A stretch of DNA of 14,901 nucleotides, from the NCBI GenBank assembly GCA_910589185.1, contig CAJUSU010000027.1:1-14901 (forward strand), written 5' to 3'. The notes beneath the pieces were generated by a model. That model saw only the letters and a list, made by a program, of their open reading frames with translations, searched no databases and was not told the origin of the DNA. The stretch is from an uncultured Clostridia bacterium. GTDB taxonomy: Bacteria; Bacillota; Clostridia; TANB77; CAG-508. Below are positions 1 to 6,055 of this stretch, piece after piece (positions within the stretch are counted from its first letter, which is position 1; each line of letters opens with the position of its first letter). The translations under genes were made by a program, and so were the position numbers.

Positions 1-45
1 CTATCGGTTAACAGCCGAGCGCTCTACCAACTGAGCTAACGGAGA
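1..45 (-). tRNA. tRNA-Asn (GTT), 5' part only
   Basis: Read on the minus strand, this is the 5' half of a tRNA: acceptor strand, D arm (GCTCAGTTGGTAGAGC) and an anticodon loop CTGTTAA. The anticodon GTT lies at plus-strand positions 10-12, so the tRNA reads asparagine codons. The 3' half (variable loop, T arm, acceptor 3' strand) lies beyond the window edge. The exact 5' end is uncertain by a base or two because the acceptor pairing partner is not visible. More tRNA genes could follow outside the window. Confidence 0.93.
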
Positions 46-61
46 ATATTTAACTTTAATA

Positions 62-90
62 ATTATAGTATATATGATAGACAAGTGCAA
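62..90 (-). promoter_or_regulatory. Promoter of tRNA-Asn
   Basis: On the minus strand a perfect -10 box TATAAT (62-67) lies 17 bases after TTGCAC (85-90), a weak -35 that keeps only TTG. Transcription would start near position 55, about ten bases before the mature tRNA end. This is the same geometry as the tRNA-Ser promoter further on. Confidence 0.5.
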
Positions 91-152
91 TAGATTTTAT
101 ACAAATTTTACAAAAAAATTTAAGTCGTCAGTTTTACTTATTCTAAAAATAA

Positions 153-181
153 TTGACAAAAGAAATGATATCTAATAAGAT
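153..181 (+). promoter_or_regulatory. Promoter of coaD
   Basis: A perfect -35 TTGACA (153-158) is followed after 17 bases by TAAGAT (176-181), a 4/6 match to the -10 box. The predicted start near 188 gives a leader of about 20 bases that carries the ribosome binding site AAGGAG of coaD. Confidence 0.6.
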
Positions 182-207
182 ATTATGTATTAAAGGAGTG
201 ATAAAAA

Positions 208-684
208 ATGAAAGTAGGTTTTTATTCTGGAAGTTTTGACCCTTTTACTAATGGGCATCTACATATTGTAAAAGCTTCTTGTCAAATTTTTGATAAAGTA
301 ATTGTAGGAATTGGAATAAATAGCAATAAAAGAAAAAATTATAATATTGAACAAATGAAGTTAGCAATGGAAGAAACTTTAGCAAATGAAAATATTACAA
401 ACGCTGAAGTTATTGCTTATCAAGAATTAACTGTTGAAATAGCAGAGAAATATCATGCTAACTTTTTAATTCGCGGACTCAGAAACGATACAGATTACGC
501 CTTTGAAGAGAATCTAGCCCAAATCAATGAAGAAATTTCAGGACTAGATACCATTTATTTTCGTTCTGGTGTTCTTGGTTTTATTAGTTCAAGTATGGTT
601 ATGGAGTTAATCCATTATGGCAAAGATGTGTCTCGCTATTTGCCTGAACCTGTTTTTAAATTAATAAGTTCGAACAGAGTGTAA
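208..684 (+). CDS. coaD: Phosphopantetheine adenylyltransferase
   Basis: This cytoplasmic enzyme transfers AMP from ATP to 4'-phosphopantetheine, giving dephospho-CoA, the next-to-last step of coenzyme A synthesis. Its 158 residues are the usual length for the bacterial hexameric enzyme. The nucleotidyltransferase signature SGSFDPFTNGH (residues 7-17) holds the T/HxGH ATP-binding motif as TNGH. RGLRND (89-94) and the ISSS motif (126-129) near the C-terminus are also family hallmarks. The start is the ATG after AAAGGAGTG. The gene stands alone: it has its own promoter, a tRNA gene pointing away upstream and mutY converging downstream. The segment after the TNGH helix (residues 38-45, NSNKRKNY) lacks the common NPxK pattern, a mild divergence. 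Function is assigned from motifs, with little doubt. Confidence 0.97.
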   Translation: MKVGFYSGSFDPFTNGHLHIVKASCQIFDKVIVGIGINSNKRKNYNIEQMKLAMEETLANENITNAEVIAYQELTVEIAEKYHANFLIRGLRNDTDYAFEENLAQINEEISGLDTIYFRSGVLGFISSSMVMELIHYGKDVSRYLPEPVFKLISSNRV

Positions 685-720
685 TATTTCATTACACTCT
701 ATCCTATTTTATTATCTTTT
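676..720 (+). terminator. Hairpin terminator after coaD, containing the stop codon
   Basis: A perfect 10-bp stem, AGAGTGTAAT (676-685) with ATTACACTCT (691-700), encloses a five-base loop. A T-rich but interrupted stretch follows to about 720. The coaD stop codon TAA (682-684) is inside the 5' arm. The hairpin also lies just past the mutY stop codon on the other strand, but there it has no T-tract, so it mainly serves coaD. Confidence 0.6.
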
Positions 721-1753
721 TAAAAGCAGTTGGTAAAGCATAATCCTTTTCTATCTGTTTTTTTGACACCCAAACAAATTCTGTATTTTCTCTTTTTACT
801 TTTATTTTATAAGCTATTATTTTCCATGTAATATGTGTAAAAATATGTTGATACTCTCCTAAACGTTCTGTTTCTATACTTTTTAAATTCCATTGTTTTA
901 AAATCTGTTCTATATCTCCTAAGTCTTCTATTTCCCCATTTTTGTTTGGAAGTTCATACATTCCATTTAATACACCTTTTTCGTCTCTTTTTTTGACTGC
1001 TATTTTGTTATCTTTGCTTATGAAAAGAAAAACAGTTTTATCTTCTTCTTTTCGTTTTAGCTTTTTCTCTCTTTTAGGAAGCTCTTGTGTTAATCCTTCT
1101 TTATATGCAATACAGTTCTTTTGTAAAGGGCATTCTTGGCAATTTGGCTCTCCATTTGGTAAACAAATTAATTCTCCTAATTCCATTAATGCCTCATTAA
1201 AGTCACCTGCCTGAAAGTTTCCTTTTTGTTTTGCCATAAGCACTTTTAATTGCTCTGTTACCTCATTCTTTGTTTCGGCTAATAGCACATCTTTGTCACT
1301 AGCTGTAACTCTTGAAATCACTCTTAGTACATTTCCATCTACTGCTGGTATCCTTTCATTATATGCAATAGAAGCAATAGCTCCTGCTGTATACTCACCA
1401 ATTCCTGATAAAGTAATTAACTCAGCATAAGTATTCGGTATCTTCCCGTTATATTTTTCTTCTATAGTTTTAGCTGCTTTTTGTAAATTTCTAGCCCTGT
1501 TATAATATCCTAGTCCCTCCCATAGTTTTAGTAATTTTTCTTCTGGCACATTTGCTAAATCTTGAATGGTTGGTAATTCTTTCATAAAACGTGCATAATA
1601 TCGCTTTACCGCTTCTATTCTAGTTTGTTGTAGCATAATTTCTGAAACCCAAATACAATAAGGATTTTTATTTTCTCTCCATGGGAGTATTCTTCTATTT
1701 TCCTGATACCATTCTAGTAATGGTTCTACTATTACTTCTAATTCTTCTTTCAT
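704..1753 (-). CDS. mutY: A/G-specific adenine DNA glycosylase
   Basis: MutY removes adenine mispaired with 8-oxoguanine, preventing G-to-T mutations. The 349 residues show the full layout. Catalytic Glu38 lies in SEIMLQQT. The helix-hairpin-helix is LSGIGEYTAGA (115-125), followed by catalytic Asp139 in VDGNVLR. Iron-sulfur cluster cysteines are C197, C205, C208 and C214. From about residue 235 a NUDIX-like C-terminal domain, used for 8-oxoG recognition, runs to the end. The first cysteine gap is seven residues rather than the six of E. coli MutY; I recall the same spacing in clostridial homologues. The ATG follows AGGA at short distance. It lies downstream of tRNA-Ser on the same strand with a terminator-like hairpin between, and I see no convincing promoter of its own, so it may depend on read-through. 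Confidence 0.97.
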   Translation of the reverse strand: MKEELEVIVEPLLEWYQENRRILPWRENKNPYCIWVSEIMLQQTRIEAVKRYYARFMKELPTIQDLANVPEEKLLKLWEGLGYYNRARNLQKAAKTIEEKYNGKIPNTYAELITLSGIGEYTAGAIASIAYNERIPAVDGNVLRVISRVTASDKDVLLAETKNEVTEQLKVLMAKQKGNFQAGDFNEALMELGELICLPNGEPNCQECPLQKNCIAYKEGLTQELPKREKKLKRKEEDKTVFLFISKDNKIAVKKRDEKGVLNGMYELPNKNGEIEDLGDIEQILKQWNLKSIETERLGEYQHIFTHITWKIIAYKIKVKRENTEFVWVSKKQIEKDYALPTAFKKIIK

Positions 1754-1770
1754 ATTTTCCTATCTTTCAT

Positions 1771-1812
1771 AAAAGAAACCACACAAGCTATTTTATTTCT
1801 TGTATGGCTTTC
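1771..1812 (-). terminator. Terminator of tRNA-Ser
   Basis: On the minus strand a nine-pair stem (one G-U pair; arms 1779-1787 and 1799-1807) is extended by four more pairs (1775-1778 with 1809-1812) across one bulged base. It is followed by TTTCTTTTA. It begins four bases after the encoded CCA of tRNA-Ser and ends just upstream of the mutY ribosome binding site, so it separates or attenuates the two. Confidence 0.5.
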
Positions 1813-1816
1813 ATTT

Positions 1817-1908
1817 TGGCGGAGTGAGTGGGATTCGAACCCACGGCCCCCAAAAAGAAGGTACTGCAGTTCCAGTGCAGCTCGTTATGACCACTTCGAT
1901 ACCACTCC
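1817..1908 (-). tRNA. tRNA-Ser (GGA)
   Basis: A complete class II tRNA on the minus strand. The acceptor strand GGAGTGG pairs with TCACTCC. The anticodon stem CTGCA/TGCAG holds the loop CTGGAAC with anticodon GGA (plus-strand positions 1871-1873), reading serine UCC/UCU codons. A long variable arm typical of tRNA-Ser precedes the T arm with GTTCGAATCCCAC. Discriminator G is followed by an encoded CCA (1817-1819). It has its own promoter and terminator. Confidence 0.96.
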
Positions 1909-1926
1909 AATTCATTTGCAAGTTGT

Positions 1927-1955
1927 ATTATATAATAAAATCCTATAGAAATCAA
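1927..1955 (-). promoter_or_regulatory. Promoter of tRNA-Ser, overlapping the trhP terminator
   Basis: On the minus strand TTGATT (1950-1955) and a perfect TATAAT (1927-1932) are separated by exactly 17 bases. The predicted start near 1920 leaves about a dozen leader bases before the tRNA. The -35 box lies in the loop of the terminator hairpin of the gene upstream, and the -10 box lies in its T-rich tail. Confidence 0.65.
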
Positions 1956-1973
1956 TTCTTTTCTATAGGATTT
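1927..1973 (-). terminator. Terminator of the trhP-like gene
   Basis: A perfect 14-bp stem (AAATCCTATAGAAA, 1938-1951, with its complement 1960-1973) and an eight-base loop lie eight bases after the trhP stop codon. On the minus strand it is followed by TTTTATTATATAAT, a tolerable U-tract. It also contains the promoter elements of tRNA-Ser. Confidence 0.75.
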
Positions 1974-1981
1974 CACTTATT

Positions 1982-3223
1982 CTATTTTTTTCTTCTCAAA
2001 ATCCAGCCATTTTCTACTTCTATTGGTAATTCCATCAAAACGGTTTGTCCTGCTTTTCCTGGATTAACAGTCTCTATTCTTTCTTCTGTTTCTGAATCCC
2101 ATAAATCTTGAATCTCAAAAACTATTGGCTCAACATTTCCTGGAATTAAAATTTCCATCTTATCTCCTACTGTTAGTTTGTTTCTTATTTCAATGAGATA
2201 CTTTTTATGTTCTCTATTTTCTAATACTTTTCCTCCAAATTCATAATCTGGATTATATTGTTTTCCCTCATATTCTTGAAAATCTTTATTGTTTCTGTCA
2301 TTAAAATAGAAAGTTGTTAATCCTCTTGTTTTCGTTTTTTCCAATTCACTTAAGTATTTTGTATAATCATAATGTTCTGGGTCTTCTAGGTAGTCATCAA
2401 TTGCATTACGATAAGCATTTACCACAGAAGCTAAATAGTATTCTGTTTTTAATCTTCCTTCTATTTTCAAACTATTGACCCCTAGCTCTATAATTTCTGG
2501 AATCTCCTTAACCAAACACATATCTTTTGATGAAAAAATGTATGTCCCATTATCATCATGTTCTACAGGCATCAAATTTCCTGGATTATTATGTTCTTCC
2601 ACATACACATTATATGCCCATCTACAGCTTTGCGCACAATCTCCTAAATTAGCACTTCTACTTGCTAAGAAATCGCTTAAGAAACATCTACCTGAATATC
2701 CAAAACAAATTGCTCCATGTATAAACATCTCAACATCTATTTCTAGATTTTTATTTTTCATAATTTCTCTAATTTGATCTTTGCTTAATTCCCTTCCTAA
2801 AATAACTCTTTTTGCTCCATTCTTATACCAAAAGTTTGCTGCATGATAACTTACTGTATTTGCTTGTGTACTAACATGAATTTCTACATCTGGTGCATAT
2901 TCTTTTAACACTTCCATTACTCCACCATCTGAAGCAATAATCGCATCTACTTTTAACTCATTTAACATTTTAGCTTGTTTTTTAATTTCTTCATAATAGG
3001 TATCCCATGCATATATATTAATAGCAGCATATACTTTCTTTCCTATGCTGTGTGCATATTGAATTGTTTTTGCTAAATCATCATTATCTACTTCTGCTCT
3101 GCTTCGTAATGACAAAGTTCCTGTTCCACAGTATACTGCATCTGCTCCATACAAAAAAGCAGTCTTTGCCTTTTCAAAGGAACCTGCTGGTGCTAATAAT
3201 TCTGGTTTGTTTTTTATTTCCAT
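1982..3223 (-). CDS. trhP: U32-family protein, tRNA wobble-uridine hydroxylation (TrhP-like)
   Basis: The protein is 413 residues long and belongs to the peptidase U32 family. Seen: the N-terminal PELLAPAGSFEKAK motif, the U32 signature EMFIHGAICFGYSGRCFLS (165-183), and four conserved cysteines C173, C180, C196 and C200 in the arrangement proposed to bind iron-sulfur. Known: members of this length include E. coli TrhP (YegQ) and B. subtilis YrrN/YrrO, which make 5-hydroxyuridine at tRNA position 34 using prephenate; older annotations call them collagenase-like proteases. Inferred: the same role here, strengthened by a trmR-like methyltransferase gene 3 kb away. The ATG follows AAGGAGAA and the gene has its own promoter. 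The single subunit could instead be a relative with another RNA target, such as the RlhA branch, but the length and C-terminal region favour TrhP. Confidence 0.8.
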   Translation of the reverse strand: MEIKNKPELLAPAGSFEKAKTAFLYGADAVYCGTGTLSLRSRAEVDNDDLAKTIQYAHSIGKKVYAAINIYAWDTYYEEIKKQAKMLNELKVDAIIASDGGVMEVLKEYAPDVEIHVSTQANTVSYHAANFWYKNGAKRVILGRELSKDQIREIMKNKNLEIDVEMFIHGAICFGYSGRCFLSDFLASRSANLGDCAQSCRWAYNVYVEEHNNPGNLMPVEHDDNGTYIFSSKDMCLVKEIPEIIELGVNSLKIEGRLKTEYYLASVVNAYRNAIDDYLEDPEHYDYTKYLSELEKTKTRGLTTFYFNDRNNKDFQEYEGKQYNPDYEFGGKVLENREHKKYLIEIRNKLTVGDKMEILIPGNVEPIVFEIQDLWDSETEERIETVNPGKAGQTVLMELPIEVENGWILRRKK

Positions 3224-3252
3224 TTCTTTCTTCTCCTTTTATTACTGTATCT

Positions 3253-3281
3253 ATTATACAATCTTTATATATCTTAGTCAA
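3253..3281 (-). promoter_or_regulatory. Promoter of the trhP-like gene
   Basis: On the minus strand TTGACT (3276-3281) and TATAAT (3253-3258) are separated by 17 bases, 11 of 12 matches to consensus. The start would be near 3246, giving a leader of about 23 bases with the ribosome binding site AAGGAGAA. Confidence 0.75.
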
Positions 3282-3314
3282 TAAAATGTATATAATAAGA
3301 AATATACATTTTAT
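3281..3314. repeat. Perfect 13-bp inverted repeat between divergent promoters
   Basis: ATAAAATGTATAT (3281-3293) and its exact reverse complement (3302-3314) flank an eight-base spacer. The left arm touches the -35 box of the trhP promoter and the right arm touches the likely -35 region of the divergent PF06541 gene. There is no T-tract at the correct place for a terminator, and both genes are transcribed away from it. It could be an operator for a dimeric regulator; no regulator gene is nearby. Confidence 0.6.
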
Positions 3315-3345
3315 TTACAAAACACTAAAAATCTGATAATATAAT
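3314..3345 (+). promoter_or_regulatory. Probable promoter of the PF06541 gene
   Basis: TTTACA (3314-3319) is a good -35. A -10 can be drawn as TAATAT (3337-3342) at 17 bases or as the perfect TATAAT (3340-3345) at 20 bases, so the exact element is uncertain. The gene's ribosome binding site AAAAGGAG (3353-3360) follows. Confidence 0.4.
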
Positions 3346-3370
3346 AATCAATAAAAGGAGATTAACTTAT

Positions 3371-3916
3371 ATGAAACAGACTAAAAAACAGGTAAGGCTC
3401 TCTAGAGTTCAAACCTATATTTTATATTTTTTTGTATTTGCTTTTATGGGTTGGCTCATGGAAACTATTTACGCTATTTTCACTTTAGGCTATTTTGTGA
3501 AAAGAGGCTTTCTATATGGACCACTTTGTCCTATCTATGGTTATGGCGCTTTAATGCTCATTCTATTTTTAGATAAATATAAACATAAAAATTTACATTT
3601 ATTTCTACATGCTGCTATCATTTTTTCTGCTTTTGAGTATATTGTAAGTTTTGGATTAGATGCTCTATTTTCTATGCATTGGTGGGACTATACAGGTGAA
3701 TTTATGAATTTAAATGGTCGTATCAGTATCTTCTATTCTTTCGCTTGGGGTATTATTGCTATTTTGTTTATTAATCATGTCTATCCTTTTTTAAAGAAAA
3801 AAATAAATTGGATTTTATCTAAAATTCCTTATCATGCACAAACTCTATTTGTTAAATTACTTTCTTGTATTTTTGTTATAGATACAGTTGCTTCGTGTGT
3901 GCGTTACCTAAACTAG
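3371..3916 (+). CDS. Small membrane protein, PF06541 (ABC_trans_CmpB) family
   Basis: A 181-residue integral membrane protein with about five hydrophobic segments (roughly 16-38, 52-67, 77-99, 117-137 and 157-175). Conserved family features are FMGWLMETIY (25-34), GFLYGPLCPIYGYG (46-59) and the HWWDYTG motif (103-109) followed by NGRIS. Pfam names the family putative ABC transporter type IV/CmpB, but no ATPase or binding protein sits beside it and I know of no demonstrated transport, so the function is open. The family is common and often multi-copy in Clostridia. The ATG follows AAAAGGAG at 10 bases. It is transcribed alone, divergent from the trhP-like gene and convergent with the RloB gene, with a shared hairpin terminator. 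Confidence 0.88.
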   Translation: MKQTKKQVRLSRVQTYILYFFVFAFMGWLMETIYAIFTLGYFVKRGFLYGPLCPIYGYGALMLILFLDKYKHKNLHLFLHAAIIFSAFEYIVSFGLDALFSMHWWDYTGEFMNLNGRISIFYSFAWGIIAILFINHVYPFLKKKINWILSKIPYHAQTLFVKLLSCIFVIDTVASCVRYLN

Positions 3917-3925
3917 TTACAAATT

Positions 3926-3957
3926 AAATCCAGAGAACTAAATCTCTGGATTTGTTT
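3926..3957. terminator. Bidirectional terminator between convergent genes
   Basis: An 11-bp perfect stem AAATCCAGAGA (3926-3936) / TCTCTGGATTT (3943-3953) with a six-base loop is followed on the plus strand by GTTTTA and on the minus strand by AATTTG. It can end both the PF06541 gene and the RloAB unit; the plus-strand tail is slightly better. Confidence 0.75.
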
Positions 3958-3961
3958 TACT

Positions 3962-4672
3962 CTATTTATTTTTTTCGTCTAAAATACATTTTCCTTCTTT
4001 TAATAGCATCTTTACAATCTCGACTACATTAGTAGCTGGTTTTCTATTTGAATAACTTGTTTCGCAGGAGGATTCTCGTAATAGTCTTTCTGCATTTTTT
4101 ATTGCTCTTTCTAGAGATCCATATTGCATCATTGTATCAAAATTATTTACATCTCCCTTTATGTATTTTTGTCTTTTACCACTTTGGGCAGAAATAAATT
4201 CTCCCAGTTTATCAAAGTATTCATCTCTAGTTAAATCTGTACAAAAATAATGGAAATGAAGTAAATACCAAAGTTCAAAACATTCATTAGACCACGCAAC
4301 TATATATCCTTTTGCTTCTCCCATATGAATAGCCGTATTAAATTGCTGTTTCTCAAAACTATCCTTATCAAAAACTACGCATACCTTTTCATATGGTACA
4401 TATACTTTGCCTACTTCCTTATCTACTTCAGCAAAAAAATCTTCTACATTTCTTACAAGGCTTATCGTATTCCTTCCTGTTCCTATAACATTAACCTCTA
4501 TAGGATGTTCTCCATTCTCATTGATATATTGTGCCAGTTTTTCAAAATACTCTTTTTCAGTAACTACCCCTTCACATACAATAAGCCATGTAGTTGCCCT
4601 TTGTTCCATAATTTCTTCTTTTCTTTTTTGTCTTTTTTGAGTTCCCTTATAAAATACATTATCTGTTCCCAT
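3962..4672 (-). CDS. rloB: RloB/AbiLii-like protein, TOPRIM-like effector of a defence module
   Basis: A 236-residue protein of the RloB family (PF13707). A basic leader (residues 9-20) precedes LIVCEGVVTEKEYF (30-43), then VVFDKDSF (99-106), then NECFELWYLLHF (129-140), and KPATNVVEIV (211-220) near the end. Glu34 plus the Asp102-x-Asp104 pair match the metal-binding arrangement of TOPRIM nucleases, though this rests on pattern only. Known: RloB lies in restriction-linked operons, and AbiLii is needed for the lactococcal abortive infection system AbiL. Inferred: the nuclease-like effector partner of the ATPase gene upstream. Its ATG overlaps the ATPase stop as TAATG and is preceded by GGAGAGG, so the two are translated together. 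The molecular target is not visible from sequence. Confidence 0.88.
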   Translation of the reverse strand: MGTDNVFYKGTQKRQKRKEEIMEQRATTWLIVCEGVVTEKEYFEKLAQYINENGEHPIEVNVIGTGRNTISLVRNVEDFFAEVDKEVGKVYVPYEKVCVVFDKDSFEKQQFNTAIHMGEAKGYIVAWSNECFELWYLLHFHYFCTDLTRDEYFDKLGEFISAQSGKRQKYIKGDVNNFDTMMQYGSLERAIKNAERLLRESSCETSYSNRKPATNVVEIVKMLLKEGKCILDEKNK

Positions 4673-5853
4673 TATTTTTTCCTCTCCATATAAGGTATAG
4701 CTCCAAATTTACCAGATAAATATGCTTTATTGTAATCCAAATCACTTCTTACGTCTTTAAAATCTGCTAAAGAATATATTTCAGATATACCTTTGTTATT
4801 CTTCTTAATAAACCAAATTTGATCACGTCTTAGCAATTTGTTCTCTAAAAGCCAAGTATTATGGCATGAAAAAACAATTTGAGCATTATTCTTATTAATT
4901 TCTCTATCATTAAATAAACTAATAATATGTTTCAATACTAAAGAATGTATTTTTGAATCCAATTCATCAATAAATAATACTCCACCTCTATTTAAAATTT
5001 TATATATTTTATAATATAAGTAAAATAGTTTTATTGTTCCTGATGACTCTATTTCAAATGGACATTCAAATTCTTTATCAGCAATCTTGTGTATTGTTTC
5101 CAATTTATAAATAAATTTATTATTTAAACGATTTATTTCTTTTATAATTTTCATATTAAAAATGCAATTATCAACTTCTTTTATCTCTCTTTTTACTTGC
5201 TCAAATAATTTTTTATCTGAATATAGGATCTCTAAAATACGTTGATCATTTTGTGTGTCAAACATTTCAAAATCTGTATGCGCAGCCCATCCATATATAT
5301 CTTTTGCTATGTTTTCCCTTCTTCTACCCAAAATACTAAGAAATAGATTCTTCTCTTTTACTAATGACTTAAGCAATTCATACTCTTTAAACTCACTATA
5401 TAATTTAATATCATTATCTTCTCTTTCAAACAATTTTTTGTAATTTGCTGTAGAAGACTTTTTAAAAGGCCTTTGTAATAGCCACTCTTGATGAATTTTA
5501 TTTGAATCTAAAATAAAACCATATTTATACTCTATATCTTCTATTGCTAATACAATTTCAAAAGCAGTAGGTTGATCTATACTTTTATCAAAAATATATG
5601 GATTTGCTTCAAGATCTTGATTCTCATCAATATCATATGTCATAATAATACTATATATCATCCTAAAAAAAGCTTCAATAAGATTACTCTTCCCATTTGC
5701 ATTGCCACCAAAAAAAACAGCCACTGGTAATACCCTATTTTCATTTTTTTCAATTAAAAAATCATTATGCTCTCTTTGAGATGTTGCTGTCATGTCTAAA
5801 ACAGTTTCTTCTTTAAACGATTTATAGTTTTGAAACCTAAATTGAATCAACAT
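4672..5853 (-). CDS. rloA: AAA/ABC-type ATPase, RloA/AbiLi-like defence sensor
   Basis: With the start chosen here the protein has 393 residues. It opens with FRFQNYKSFKE, typical of RecF/SMC-like ATPases. Walker A is GGNANGKS (49-56), an ABC-type signature SSGT lies at 270-273, Walker B is VLFIDELD (292-299), and the switch histidine is in SCHNTW (329-334). The C-terminal YLSGKFGAIPY (378-388) is characteristic of ATPases paired with RloB. A longer reading from 5871 is possible, but that ATG lies upstream of the predicted transcription start and lacks a ribosome binding site, while the ATG at 5853 follows AGAGGTG. Inferred role: nucleotide-dependent sensing of phage infection that controls the RloB partner, as proposed for AbiL and split OLD-like systems. 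No nuclease domain is fused to it. Confidence in the family is high, in the exact system moderate. Confidence 0.88.
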   Translation of the reverse strand: MLIQFRFQNYKSFKEETVLDMTATSQREHNDFLIEKNENRVLPVAVFFGGNANGKSNLIEAFFRMIYSIIMTYDIDENQDLEANPYIFDKSIDQPTAFEIVLAIEDIEYKYGFILDSNKIHQEWLLQRPFKKSSTANYKKLFEREDNDIKLYSEFKEYELLKSLVKEKNLFLSILGRRRENIAKDIYGWAAHTDFEMFDTQNDQRILEILYSDKKLFEQVKREIKEVDNCIFNMKIIKEINRLNNKFIYKLETIHKIADKEFECPFEIESSGTIKLFYLYYKIYKILNRGGVLFIDELDSKIHSLVLKHIISLFNDREINKNNAQIVFSCHNTWLLENKLLRRDQIWFIKKNNKGISEIYSLADFKDVRSDLDYNKAYLSGKFGAIPYMERKK

Positions 5854-5873
5854 AATTTTCACCTCTTGCATCT

Positions 5874-5902
5874 ATTTTACCATTCCTTCCTAAAAAAGTA
5901 AA
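5874..5902 (-). promoter_or_regulatory. Promoter of the RloAB unit
   Basis: On the minus strand TTTACT (5897-5902) and TAAAAT (5874-5879) are separated by 17 bases. The start would fall near 5867, so the leader is only about 13 bases and holds little beyond the ribosome binding site AGAGGTG. This supports the start codon at 5853. Confidence 0.6.
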
Positions 5903-5990
5903 TATTTTTAGAGATTTTTTCTCTATTTTCATATATTTTCCCCGTTCATTTTTAAAATATTCACTTTTTTTAGTATTAGAACTATTTTTG

Positions 5991-6039
5991 ATAAAATTTA
6001 AAAAAGAAAAAACAGTCAGCTATTTTAAAATAACTGACT
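5991..6039 (-). terminator. Terminator of the typA-trmR unit
   Basis: Arms AGTCAG (6014-6019) and CTGACT (6034-6039) enclose a further palindrome TATTTTAAAATA (6021-6032). On the minus strand the stem is followed by a strong U-tract (GTTTTTTCTTTTTTAAATTT). It lies 16 bases after the trmR-like stop codon and insulates the RloAB promoter from upstream transcription. Positions 5903-5990 hold only AT-rich sequence with a weak 6-bp hairpin. Confidence 0.7.
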
Positions 6040-6055
6040 ATCTCTATTCAAATAT

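Noticed and set aside
704..1753. Seven-residue first gap in the MutY iron-sulfur cysteines as a new variant
   Set aside because: It differs from E. coli, but I recall the same spacing in clostridial MutY, so it is a lineage feature rather than a defect.
1788..2111. Short open frames on both strands across tRNA-Ser
   Set aside because: They overlap a clear tRNA gene and the end of trhP and encode nothing recognisable.
5911..5930. 6-bp hairpin TAGAGA/TCTCTA upstream of the RloAB promoter
   Set aside because: Short, AT-rich and without neighbours that would give it meaning; a typical chance find in such sequence.
3950..6010. Direct repeats or attachment sites flanking the RloAB module
   Set aside because: Both flanks are AT-rich and share only loose T-rich similarity; I found no exact repeat, integrase or transposase.
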